This document shows positions 36,262 through 43,828 of a stretch of 64,000 nucleotides of DNA, one piece after another (position 1 is the stretch's first letter; every line of letters starts with the position of its first letter). A program made the translations under genes and the position numbers. The notes beneath the pieces are model-generated. The model searched no databases, was not told the origin of the DNA, and saw only the letters and a program-made list of their open reading frames with translations. Source of the DNA: Deltaproteobacteria bacterium (GTDB lineage: Bacteria; Desulfobacterota; BSN033; WVXP01); assembly GCA_019308905.1 (NCBI GenBank), contig JAFDHF010000011.1, positions 1-64,000 on the forward strand, in the 5' to 3' direction.

Positions 36262-36430
36262 GTGGAGTTCCCCCATTTTCTGGAAACCTCTTGTTCCTTC
36301 GCTCCTGAGCTCACGCGGTGACCCACTGGAGTTTGGCGGGTGGAGAATTCCTGCGCCTTCCCCACGAACACGAATCACGAACACGACATCTCCCCTTCCC
36401 GCTCAATCTCGATGGGTGCCCATCCGTGCA
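36262..36430 (+). repeat. Intergenic repeat copy C
   Basis: About 170 bp. It begins with the terminal motif GTGGAGTT and carries the shared core CTCCTGAGCTCACGCGGTGA, then GCGGGTGG, then two CACGAACACGA units (the first with AT between them), and GATGGGTGCCC. Compared with copy A it lacks an internal block of about 50 bp after the first terminus and its far terminus. It lies in the 465-bp gap between potD and tRNA-Arg; the rest of that gap shows only the potD promoter. Confidence 0.65.
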
Positions 36431-36494
36431 ACCTATATGCACCAAGCCAAAAAAAAGGACCCGGCCGAATCGGCTAAGTCCTTGAAATCTTTGA

Positions 36495-36568
36495 TGGGCG
36501 ATGCGGGATTCGAACCCACGGCCTTTGGTTCCGGAGACCAACGCTCTATCCAACTGAGCTAATCGCCC
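36495..36568 (-). tRNA. tRNA-Arg (anticodon CCG)
   Basis: A 74-nt cloverleaf on the minus strand. The acceptor is GGGCGAT with ATCGCCC, the D arm GCTC...GAGC, the anticodon loop CTCCGGA with anticodon CCG, and the T arm GTGGGTTCGAATCCCGC. The discriminator is A and no CCA is encoded. Its first ten bases overlap the 3' end of the PilZ-FHA gene, whose TAG stop lies at tRNA positions 8-10. Confidence 0.95.
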
Positions 36569-37362
36569 GCGACTCTTGGAGATCGGGACCTCCTTCTCTT
36601 GATCAGAAAGGTGAAGGCGGGTTGGCCGATCTCGATCATGTCACCGTCCTTGATCCTTTTGCGATATGTTTTGATACCGTTTACCCGTGTCCCGTTTGTC
36701 GAAGCAAAGTCATAGATGAAATAGCTGCCTTCTTCAAACCTGATCTTCGCGTGATGGGCTGAGACCGAGGGGTCGGCCAGCACGATATCATTGTCTTCAT
36801 GCCGCCCGATAGAGGTCACCTCGTGGTTGATTTCGTAGATCTTCTTTTCGGACCCATCATCCCCTTTCATGATAAGCAGGGCCGAGACACGGGAATCGGG
36901 AAGAATCACCTCGGTCGCGTCGGCCGATCCTTTCCCCTCTCCGGCAACCCCCTGCAACCGGTCCGGTCCGGCTTCCTCCGAGCCGAGGGACCTGAGCCCC
37001 TCGAGGTACCTGGTAAGGTTCCTCATGTCGTTGGGAGAGACCCTGATAAATGAGAAACCCGAGACATAGCCAGAACCCATCTTTAGTGAATATACGACCC
37101 TCCCTTCGGCTTCGATGGGCGAGGAACCCGCGATAAAGCCGATCCGGATCTCCTGGTTCGTCGGCAGGGGTCCGTCGGTCCGAACCATGAGCCCACCGAG
37201 ACTCACGTTACCGGTCCTCACCCTCTTCTCCCCGCGGCCTGTGAGGAGGATCAACCCGGGAAGATCCGCTTCTGAACGAGCCGTTCTGCGCCGCTCGCGC
37301 CGGGGTCTCTCGTCGGGCCTGCCGACATCCATACCCGCTCCTGTCGATTTCTCCGTGCCCAC
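36559..37362 (-). CDS. PilZ-FHA two-domain protein
   Basis: A 267-residue cytoplasmic protein. Residues about 20-130 form a PilZ domain (RRERRRTARSEADLPG near the start, then NVSLGGLMVRT), which in other proteins binds cyclic di-GMP through the RxxxR and D/NxSxxG motifs. Residues about 165-260 form an FHA domain (SIGRHEDNDIVLADPSVSAHHAKI and ASTNGTRVNG), which reads phosphothreonine. It should link cyclic di-GMP to Ser/Thr-kinase signalling. The stop codon lies inside the tRNA-Arg gene. It has its own promoter (37384-37412). Confidence 0.9.
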   Translation of the reverse strand: MGTEKSTGAGMDVGRPDERPRRERRRTARSEADLPGLILLTGRGEKRVRTGNVSLGGLMVRTDGPLPTNQEIRIGFIAGSSPIEAEGRVVYSLKMGSGYVSGFSFIRVSPNDMRNLTRYLEGLRSLGSEEAGPDRLQGVAGEGKGSADATEVILPDSRVSALLIMKGDDGSEKKIYEINHEVTSIGRHEDNDIVLADPSVSAHHAKIRFEEGSYFIYDFASTNGTRVNGIKTYRKRIKDGDMIEIGQPAFTFLIKRRRSRSPRVAGD

Positions 37363-37383
37363 CGTGTCAAAGACGATATCATC

Positions 37384-37412
37384 CTATTAGCACAGACCCA
37401 CAAAAAGGTCAA
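37384..37412 (-). promoter_or_regulatory. Sigma-70 promoter of the PilZ-FHA gene and perhaps tRNA-Arg
   Basis: On the minus strand TTGACC (37407-37412) and TAATAG (37384-37389) have a 17-bp spacer. No separate promoter for tRNA-Arg was recognised inside the coding sequence, so the two may be co-transcribed. Confidence 0.65.
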
Positions 37413-37430
37413 CCTGGTTTGCATCTCGTA

Positions 37431-37535
37431 GAGTCTCCTGGGTTTTGGGCCGAGGATTCTTGCAAGTATATGACTTCACGATTTTTTCTGTTTTGGCAGG
37501 AGAACACCCTTGTCCCCTCCCTCCTGAGCTCACGG
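37431..37535 (+). repeat. Intergenic repeat copy B (partial)
   Basis: About 105 bp matching one half of copy A: GAGTCTCCTG terminus, then GATTCTTGCAAGTATATGAC, the GGCAGGAGAACACCCTTGTC block and CTCCTGAGCTCACGG. The other half is missing. It lies in the 298-bp gap between the divergent PilZ-FHA and radical SAM genes. Confidence 0.65.
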
Positions 37536-37660
37536 GAGGCGCCTTGGGCCGTGAGAAGGGATTATCTCTCTCTCCGGCCCTGCCCGGAATTTCGGGCTTG
37601 ATCTCCCGGTCTTTTCCACTAAAATAGATTCTGTTCCTTCACGCGTTGCAGGGGGAAGAG

Positions 37661-38505
37661 ATGGATGTTCATACCCTTAGGCTGGTCTCCGGGGCGGCCG
37701 CGTGCGATGCCTTCTGCCCGCACTGCACGTACCGCGGAGCGATGGAAGAGAGTGGCGGGGATTCCTTCGACTTCCAGTCCTTCAAGAGGGCCCTCCGGTT
37801 CGCCATCCAGAGCGGAGCCGTGGCCCTGGAACTCTCTGCAAGAGGAGACCCCCTTGCAGGGGAGTGGACCATGCTGTACCAGATCATCTCAGAGGCGAGC
37901 GATCTGTTCGGCCAGGTGGGTTTGACCACCCCGGGAAACCGCATCCTCCAGGAGAAGGATTCCTTCGTCAACCTGGTGGGGTGGCATCTCACCAATCTCG
38001 CCCTCGTGATTCCCCATCACCGTCCCAAAGAACGGAAGGCCCTGCTCGGCCTCGACATCGACTACGGGTCTTTGGTCCCATACCTGAGGCAGGATTGCCA
38101 GGTGGTGGTAAGGGCTTTGTGTTTCCTGTCCAAAAAGGGGGTTTCCTCTCCCCAAGAGGCCCTCGATTACATCCACTGGTGCCGCCAGGTCGGGATCGAG
38201 CAGGTAGTCTTCAGGGAGATCGGCACGGACCAAGAGAGGGCGAATCGCAAGACGGCCCGGTGGTGCCTCGACAATGCGGTAGAACTGGACGCGGATGAGG
38301 ACTGGAATTTCGAAGAAGGGGCCCAGACACTCTTCTACGTCAACAGTCTGATCGCGCAGAACCAGGCACGGCCGATCTTTGTTTTGCCCTGGGGAGAAAC
38401 GGTCTATGGGAAAGTCGGTACTACGGGAAATTCATCAAGTCCCTTGTCTTTTCCAGCGGCCACCTCTATGCGGGATGGGAATCGCGGGGCAATATTCTGT
38501 TCTGA
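37661..38505 (+). pseudogene. Radical SAM-like protein, frameshifted near its 3' end
   Basis: The first frame, from an ATG at 37661 with GGGGGAAGAG before it, starts with a cluster motif C15-x3-C19-x2-C22 (ACDAFCPHCTY) and continues to FVLPWGETVYGK. A second frame then gives RYYGKFIKSLVF followed by SSGHLYAGWESRGNILF and a TGA at 38503-38505. One base missing near 38408-38415, in a GGGAAAG stretch, would join them into a protein of about 281 residues. The Cys motif suggests a radical SAM enzyme, but the rest matches no family that I recognise. Without the repair the frame runs on into non-coding sequence antisense to the next gene. Confidence 0.65.
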
Positions 38506-38536
38506 TCGCTATCCAGTCTGCCTGATTTCGAGGCTT

Positions 38537-39982
38537 TCATCGGATCCGGTATCCAGCCCGGCCCCGGTTGAATCCCGAGATGGCCCGGTGGAAAATCCTC
38601 GAAACAAGGGAGCGGCCGGGGGGGATCCGTGGATCCCTCTCGTGCTTGGGCTGCAACAAGGATCGGGCTATGTGAGCCATCGACCTCGAGGCCGGCAAGT
38701 GGGGTCTTCCGACGGCAAGCGGCACTCCACCCCTCTGCAGCCTCCGGATACTCCTCTCATCCGCAGGGATCCCTCCGAGGTAGTGGAGCCGGATATCGAG
38801 ACCCGGTTCCTTCATATCGAGTGCAAGGTGAACCCTCCTGCTCAGCCTTTCAAATGTCCTGAATCCCTCTTGGGGATGGTACGAACCGGCACAGATCAAC
38901 GAGAACTCCAGGACCCGCCTCCGGCCCCTGATTCCCATGGAGGTTCCCTCCCAATCCCTCCGCGCCTTCACGAACCTGTCAAAGACAGCCTCGATGTATG
39001 AACATCCCCTCTGCCAATCCGCAGGAGAGAAGATCAACAGAGCCTCGTCGGCCTCGATCGCCGGATCCGGCCAGGTGGAAGGAGCACGGCCGGGAAGGGT
39101 CAGAATCAACCACTCCCCTTCTCTCCCAAGACCTCCCGGTATATCACGGGGGGGAAAAGGCGCGCCTCCGGCAAATTCTGCAAGGACCACGTGCCTCTCC
39201 CTGCGGTTCAAAAGGGCGGCCAGATTGGCGCCAAGGCATTCCCCGCTGAGAGCCGCCGTGCTGGAGGCCAGGGTGAGGATTCGACGTTTTCGCCCTTGGC
39301 GGGACATCCCCGAAGAGGGAACCACGGCACCTTTTCTCTCCGGGGCGACGTAGGCTGGTCCCCAGCACTGGTTCAGGGTGTCCCGGATGGCCCGTGGGGT
39401 CGCCACAACAGGAACGATCCTGCACTCCGAGAAGAGCTCGAGCCTCTTCAGTACACCCTCGTCTTCGGGCTCGGCCATGGCAACCATCAGCCTGTCGCCT
39501 CTCAGTTTCATCGGAATGCAGTTGAGGGAGAAGGCGAGATCCCTCTTGATATAGCCGAGAATCCCCCTTTCCACCATGGAGGGGTCGAGATCCACAAAGG
39601 GCAGCCCGAGAACCTCTGCCCGGTTCCTGGCACGGAGAGATTCTTCGAATCGGCTGAGTCTTCGAAAGGCACCGCCCTGGCCTTCAAGAAAGCCCAAGCC
39701 ACAGAGAGTGTGCCGGCCGGAGGCCGGCATGGTCCAGACCGTCCTGGCCATGAGTACAATCCTCTCCGACCGAAACTCTTCCCGCCCCGCTGCCTTCAGT
39801 CTGACGAAGGCGCCCGGCCGGAGGGCAACCTCCGTTTGCACCATGCCCCCTCCTCGCCCGATATTGACAAGGCTCGCCCCCGAGAAGGTCCGATCATATT
39901 CTTTCAACTCCACGGGGATAGCGCAGGGACGGCGGCGAAACCGCCTTCTCTCCCTCAGGATGGGACGCCCGGAAAGAACCAT
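38537..39982 (-). CDS. PilZ - MshEN (GspE N-terminal) - ATPase-like three-domain protein
   Basis: A 481-residue protein. Residues about 10-110 are a PilZ domain (RRRFRRRPCAIPVELKEY and LVNIGRGGGMVQT). Residues about 118-210 resemble the N-terminal domain of type II secretion/pilus ATPases (VLGLPFVDLDPSMVERGI, MVAMAEPEDEGVLKRLEL), a domain that in MshE binds cyclic di-GMP. Residues about 235-440 look like a MinD/FlhG-type NTPase fold (RRILTLASSTAALSGECLGANLAALL), but the P-loop lysines are absent, so it is probably not an active ATPase. It may act in pilus or motility control. It is convergent with the radical SAM gene. Confidence 0.75.
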   Translation of the reverse strand: MVLSGRPILRERRRFRRRPCAIPVELKEYDRTFSGASLVNIGRGGGMVQTEVALRPGAFVRLKAAGREEFRSERIVLMARTVWTMPASGRHTLCGLGFLEGQGGAFRRLSRFEESLRARNRAEVLGLPFVDLDPSMVERGILGYIKRDLAFSLNCIPMKLRGDRLMVAMAEPEDEGVLKRLELFSECRIVPVVATPRAIRDTLNQCWGPAYVAPERKGAVVPSSGMSRQGRKRRILTLASSTAALSGECLGANLAALLNRRERHVVLAEFAGGAPFPPRDIPGGLGREGEWLILTLPGRAPSTWPDPAIEADEALLIFSPADWQRGCSYIEAVFDRFVKARRDWEGTSMGIRGRRRVLEFSLICAGSYHPQEGFRTFERLSRRVHLALDMKEPGLDIRLHYLGGIPADERSIRRLQRGGVPLAVGRPHLPASRSMAHIARSLLQPKHERDPRIPPGRSLVSRIFHRAISGFNRGRAGYRIR

Positions 39983-40114
39983 GGCATATCCCTCAGGGCC
40001 TCTTGTTCCGGCAGCCCCTGGGAACCGATCCGCCTCCTACCCGACGAAAAGGTAACCTCGGAGCCGGAAAGACCGATGGCTCCCGGCAGGCCTTCCTCTC
40101 TCGGTTCGACCGCC

Positions 40115-40303
40115 TCAGGCTTTCTCTTCCTGCCCGTCATAGGGAAGGGCCTCATCGATGAGCATGACAGGGATGTCGTCCCTGATGGGATATACAAGCC
40201 TGCAGGCTTTGCAGATCAGCCCGTCTCCAGCCTCGTTCAGGATGATATCCCCCTTGCACTTCGGACAGGCGAGGATATCCAGGAGCTCCTTGCTCACAGC
40301 CAT
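40115..40303 (-). CDS. Trm112-family zinc-ribbon protein
   Basis: A 62-residue protein (65 if the upstream in-frame start at 40312 is used). It has the family form MAVSKELLDILACPKCKGDI followed by LICKACRLVYPIRDDIPVML; the two CxxC pairs should bind zinc. Bacterial members are small, and some are thought to partner methyltransferases. It lies alone between the RNase HI gene and the PilZ-MshEN gene on the same strand. Confidence 0.9.
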   Translation of the reverse strand: MAVSKELLDILACPKCKGDIILNEAGDGLICKACRLVYPIRDDIPVMLIDEALPYDGQEEKA

Positions 40304-40357
40304 TCGGTCCACCTCCTTACCGCTCGCGTCAGGACGGACTCCACTCTTGCCTCTCCC

Positions 40358-40837
40358 CTATCTCCGCGGGGAGACACCGTGATTCCGGCTCCCTGTTCCC
40401 GACTCCTCTTTCTTGCCTGCCGCCCTGCTGGCGAGACGGTCTGCTTCGGCGTTTTTCGCCCTTGGAATGCGCTCGATTCGATAAGACCGGAAGGATTTCA
40501 GCAGCTCGCAAACCCGACGATGATACCGCCTCAGAGTCTCGTCCCTGACCCTGTACTCCCCCCTGATCTGCCTCTCCATGAGCTCCGAATCGGTGAATAC
40601 CACCACGTCTTTCCCCCCCGCGGCCAGCGTCTGTTCCAGTCCCAGGATCAGCCCCCTGTACTCGGCCTGGTTGTTGGTCGCCCTTCCGATATACCGGCTC
40701 ATCCTGAACACGGCCTTCCCCTCTTCATCCAGGAGAACCGCACCGATCCCGGCCTCACCCGGGTTGCCTTTGGCGGCGCCGTCGACGTAGAGATGGAAAA
40801 GCCTGTTTCCTGCCGCGGTCCGCTCTCGAGGGCTCAA
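40358..40837 (-). CDS. rnhA: Ribonuclease HI family protein
   Basis: About 159 residues. The four acidic catalytic residues are present: Asp19 (YVDGAAKGNPG), Glu59 (NNQAEYRG), Asp83 (FTDSEL) and Asp133 (NAEADRLA). It should cut RNA in RNA-DNA hybrids. A TTG at 40837 overlapping the stop of the upstream zinc-ribbon gene and preceded by GGGAG is the best start; a TTG at 40852 is the alternative. The short, basic-loop-poor form resembles the archaeal/Sto-type RNase HI. Confidence 0.9.
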   Translation of the reverse strand: MSPRERTAAGNRLFHLYVDGAAKGNPGEAGIGAVLLDEEGKAVFRMSRYIGRATNNQAEYRGLILGLEQTLAAGGKDVVVFTDSELMERQIRGEYRVRDETLRRYHRRVCELLKSFRSYRIERIPRAKNAEADRLASRAAGKKEESGTGSRNHGVSPRR

Positions 40838-41541
40838 TTCGTGTTCTCCCAATAGAGGAAACGGTTACAGTTGGGACACCGGATCAACCGGTCGTTGCGC
40901 TGGACCTCGTTGGACATCTGTGGGGGGATGTTGACATAGCATCCCTGGCATGCTCCTCTCCTGACCGCCGCCAGAGCCGTGCCACGGCGGGCCTTGAGAG
41001 TCTCGTAGGCCGCCAGGAGATCCCCGTCGAGACTCTTTATGATATCCTCCCGCCGCTTCTCCATGGCGGTGATCTCTTCGACAAGACGGGCGAGCTTCTC
41101 TCTGGTCTCCGAGATCTCGGCACGCACCTCCTTTTCGACGGCCACCAGTGACCCCTCTCTCTTGGAAACGGTCTTCCTCAACTCGTCCGTCTCCTCCAGA
41201 ATCGCCAGGATCTCGTCCTCCTTACGGTCCGAGGAGCTCTCCATCAACTCGATCTCGTGGAGGAGAGCCTGGTATTCCTTGTTGGTCTTGACATCAAAGA
41301 GTCTTCCCTTGGTCTTCTTTATCTTCTCTCCCTCCTCGTTGAGCTCCCCCTCTTTCCGGCGCCTCTCTTTTTCCAGGAGCCGGAGCCTCTCCTTCTCCTG
41401 CAGGATAGTCTCCTTTTCGGATTTCAGCCTCTCGTCCAGCTCCTTGATCTTGAGGGGGTAACGTTCCTGGTCTCCCCTCAGCCCCTCGATCCTCAACTCA
41501 GTCTCTTGTAACTCCCTTAGTAGTAGAATCGGTTTTTCCAA
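40834..41541 (-). CDS. Coiled-coil zinc-ribbon protein (C4-type, CdsZ/CT398-like)
   Basis: About 235 residues from a TTG at 41541, chosen because GGAGG lies six bases upstream. Residues about 5-180 are a long charged coiled-coil hairpin. The C-terminus holds a zinc ribbon (GACQGCYVNIPPQ and IRCPNCNRFLYW). Related proteins are widespread next to RNase HI genes and their role is poorly known. It is coupled to the RNase HI gene downstream and follows the CAT-anticodon tRNA. Confidence 0.85.
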   Translation of the reverse strand: MEKPILLLRELQETELRIEGLRGDQERYPLKIKELDERLKSEKETILQEKERLRLLEKERRRKEGELNEEGEKIKKTKGRLFDVKTNKEYQALLHEIELMESSSDRKEDEILAILEETDELRKTVSKREGSLVAVEKEVRAEISETREKLARLVEEITAMEKRREDIIKSLDGDLLAAYETLKARRGTALAAVRRGACQGCYVNIPPQMSNEVQRNDRLIRCPNCNRFLYWENTN

Positions 41542-41649
41542 AAGCCGCCTCCAAAGACACGAAATAAAAAAGGCGCCCCAAAACGGCGCACCTTTCATCC
41601 ACAACAAACCTCGAATCCGTTTCTCGGCATGGTTTCATTTCACACCAAG

Positions 41650-41722
41650 TGGGCCCACCTGGGTTCGAACCAGGGACCTACCGGTTATGAGCCGGTGGCT
41701 CTTCCAACTGAGCTATGGGCCC
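41650..41722 (-). tRNA. tRNA with CAT anticodon (Met, or Ile2 if modified)
   Basis: A 73-nt cloverleaf on the minus strand. The acceptor is GGGCCCA with TGGGCCC, the D arm GCTC...GAGC, the anticodon stem-loop ACCGG-CTCATAA-CCGGT and the T arm CCTGGTTCGAACCAGG. Anticodon CAT reads Met, or Ile (AUA) if lysidine is made. It is not an initiator, which would have a mismatched first pair and GGG/CCC in the anticodon stem. No CCA is encoded. Confidence 0.92.
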
Positions 41723-41735
41723 CCTTCCCGCACAA

Positions 41736-41763
41736 ATTATATTCCATTTGGTTTCCCTGTCAA
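41736..41763 (-). promoter_or_regulatory. Full-consensus sigma-70 promoter of the CAT tRNA
   Basis: On the minus strand TTGACA (41758-41763) and TATAAT (41736-41741), both perfect, with a 16-bp spacer, about 7 bp before the expected start and 13 bp from the tRNA 5' end. Confidence 0.85.
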
Positions 41764-41778
41764 CCTGAACGCCAGAAC

Positions 41779-41892
41779 TCGTGTTCGTGATTCGTGTTCG
41801 TGGGGAAGGGACAGGAATTCCCTACCCGCGAAGCTCGAGAGGGTCACCGCGTGAGCTCAGGAGCGAAGGGACAAGAGGTTTCCCCTTGAGAA
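41779..41892 (-). repeat. Intergenic repeat copy D (partial)
   Basis: About 114 bp. The + strand carries two TCGTGTTCGTG units, then GGGAAGGGACAGGAATTCCC, TACCCGCGAAGC and ACCGCGTGAGCTCAGGAGCG. About 60 bp match copy A at roughly 85 % by eye. Both termini are missing. It lies in the 364-bp gap between the tRNA and rpoD. Confidence 0.65.
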
Positions 41893-41936
41893 TCAAAAAA
41901 CATCCTTAGAAATCAAGATACCTTCGGACGTGCGCT

Positions 41937-41986
41937 CCGAAAAGTGGGGGAAGTCCTCGAACGCCACTCGAGTCCCCTACTTTCGG
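41937..41986 (-). terminator. Inverted repeat after rpoD, possible terminator
   Basis: CCGAAAAGTGGGGGA (41937-41951) pairs with TCCCCTACTTTCGG (41973-41986) across a 21-base loop. It lies 100 bp past the rpoD stop in the direction of transcription. No clear T-run follows, so a termination role is uncertain. Confidence 0.35.
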
Positions 41987-42086
41987 ACAACACCCCTTTC
42001 CCCAACCGATCACTGCGGAAAGAGAAGCAGCCGATTGCAACCGCTCGAATCTCGGCAAAAACCGGTGACCGAATGATTCGAGCCTC

Positions 42087-43811
42087 CTACTTCTCGACGA
42101 ATCCCTTCAACTTCCTGCTTCGACTCGGGTGGCGGAGTTTGTTCAGCGCCTTGGCCTCGATCTGCCGAATTCGCTCCCGGGTGACCGCAAACCCCCGTCC
42201 GACCTCCTCAAGGGTGTGATCGTATTTCTCCCCTATCCCGAAACGCAGCTTGAGTATCTTCTCCTCCCTCGGCGTCAGGGTCGCCAGTATCTTCCTGGCC
42301 TGGTCCGACAGGTTCCGGTTGAAGACGGCCTCGCAGGGAGAGACGGCCTTCTTGTCTTCGAGAAAATCCCTGAGGTGGAAGCTCTCTCCCTCCCCGATGG
42401 GTGTCTCCAGAGAGATGGGTTCCCTGGTTATCCTGAGCACCCGCCTCACCTTCTCAACGGAGATCTCGAGCCTTCGAGCTATCTCCTCGGGCGTGGGCTC
42501 CCTCCCCTCTTCCTGGACGAACCGGCGCGAGGCACGAACGAGCCTGTTCATCGTCTCTATCATGTGGACGGGAATCCTGATGATTCTCGACTGGTCGGCA
42601 ATAGCCCTGGTTATGGCCTGCCGTATCCACCAGGTGGCATAGGTGCAGAACTTGTAGCCCCGCCTGTACTCGAAGCGGTCCACCGCCTTCATGAGACCGA
42701 TGTTTCCCTCCTGGATAAGGTCGAGCAGATGAAGGCCCCGGTTTGTATATCTCTTGGCTATGTTCACCACGAGTCTCAGGTTCGCCTTCACGAGATCGGC
42801 CTTGGCCCGTTTCACCCTCATCTCGGCCTTTTCGATTGCTTTGCAGGATTCCAGGAGCTCATCGCCGGGCACACCCGCTTCGAGCTCGATCTTGCGGATC
42901 CTCTCCTCTGCCTGGCGCACCGCCTTCTCCAGGATCCTCCGGTTCACACCCGGAGGAAAGGGAGAGCCTCCATGCGAACCCTTTTCCCCCCCGGAGAGGG
43001 CCTGCTTGATCTCCTCCAGGGGCATCCCCGCCCACTTCTCCACCCTGGCGAGTTCCTTCCTGGCCTGCTCGATTCGCCCCTGGTAACCTCTCACCTTCTT
43101 GGCGATTCGGCTCACGTGCACGTCCCTGAGCCGCATCCTTTGGACCAACAGGAGAATCCTCGCCCGGCTCTTCCTGATCCCATCCATGAGAGCCTCTCGA
43201 TCAGCCTCTGATGTATCGAGACGCTCCCGGTTTTCCCTGATGATCCGGTCAGCCGTCCTTATTCCCTCGACAATCCGCAGGATCGCCGAAAGATTCCGAG
43301 TTCCTCCCCCGCTCAATTCGTCTCCGGTCTCGTCCGTATCTGAGGTCACATCCGACAGGGAAATCTCTCCCCTGCGCAATCTCTCTCCGATTCTCAGGAT
43401 CTCTCCGACCGCCTCCGGGCAGGTTATCAGGGCCCTGAGCACATCGCGCTTCCCCTGCTCGATCCTCCTGGCGATTCTCACCTCCTCTTCGCGCGTCAAG
43501 AGGGAGACCGAGCCCATCTCCCGGAGGTAGATCCGCATGGGGTCGGCGATATCCTGTATCCTTTCGGAAAGGAGACGATCCTCCTCTCCAACCGGCTCAA
43601 GCTCCCCCGTCTCACCGAAGAACTCGACGTCTTCCTTCAGGGGGAGGTCAGCCTCGTCGAACGTCGCCAGGACATCGTCGATTCCCTCGGGCAGGACCGT
43701 ATCCTCGCCAAAGGCCCTACCCGCCTTGTCGTCCCGAGTCACAGAGCCCTTCTCCCTGCTTGCATCGGACTTTGGATCGCCATCGGCTCTTGTTCCGCCC
43801 CTCGTAGTCAT
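42087..43811 (-). CDS. rpoD: RNA polymerase primary sigma factor RpoD
   Basis: A 574-residue sigma-70. Region 1.2 starts at [21 protein letters not shown]. Region 2 contains [42 protein letters not shown] and [17 protein letters not shown]. Region 3 and region 4 ([36 protein letters not shown]) are complete, and a non-conserved insert lies between regions 1.2 and 2. The conserved KFSTYATWW reads KFCTYATWW. Region 1.1 is largely missing: only its last part ([15 protein letters not shown]) is recognisable. It is the last gene of the macromolecular synthesis operon, 17 bp after dnaG. Confidence 0.97.
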   Translation of the reverse strand: MTTRGGTRADGDPKSDASREKGSVTRDDKAGRAFGEDTVLPEGIDDVLATFDEADLPLKEDVEFFGETGELEPVGEEDRLLSERIQDIADPMRIYLREMGSVSLLTREEEVRIARRIEQGKRDVLRALITCPEAVGEILRIGERLRRGEISLSDVTSDTDETGDELSGGGTRNLSAILRIVEGIRTADRIIRENRERLDTSEADREALMDGIRKSRARILLLVQRMRLRDVHVSRIAKKVRGYQGRIEQARKELARVEKWAGMPLEEIKQALSGGEKGSHGGSPFPPGVNRRILEKAVRQAEERIRKIELEAGVPGDELLESCKAIEKAEMRVKRAKADLVKANLRLVVNIAKRYTNRGLHLLDLIQEGNIGLMKAVDRFEYRRGYKFCTYATWWIRQAITRAIADQSRIIRIPVHMIETMNRLVRASRRFVQEEGREPTPEEIARRLEISVEKVRRVLRITREPISLETPIGEGESFHLRDFLEDKKAVSPCEAVFNRNLSDQARKILATLTPREEKILKLRFGIGEKYDHTLEEVGRGFAVTRERIRQIEAKALNKLRHPSRSRKLKGFVEK

Positions 43812-43828
43812 ACAGGCCTTCCCGTGCT

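Noticed and set aside
39191-40855. 554-residue open frame on the plus strand
   Set aside because: Crosses three recognisable minus-strand genes in antisense (PilZ-MshEN, Trm112-like, RNase HI).
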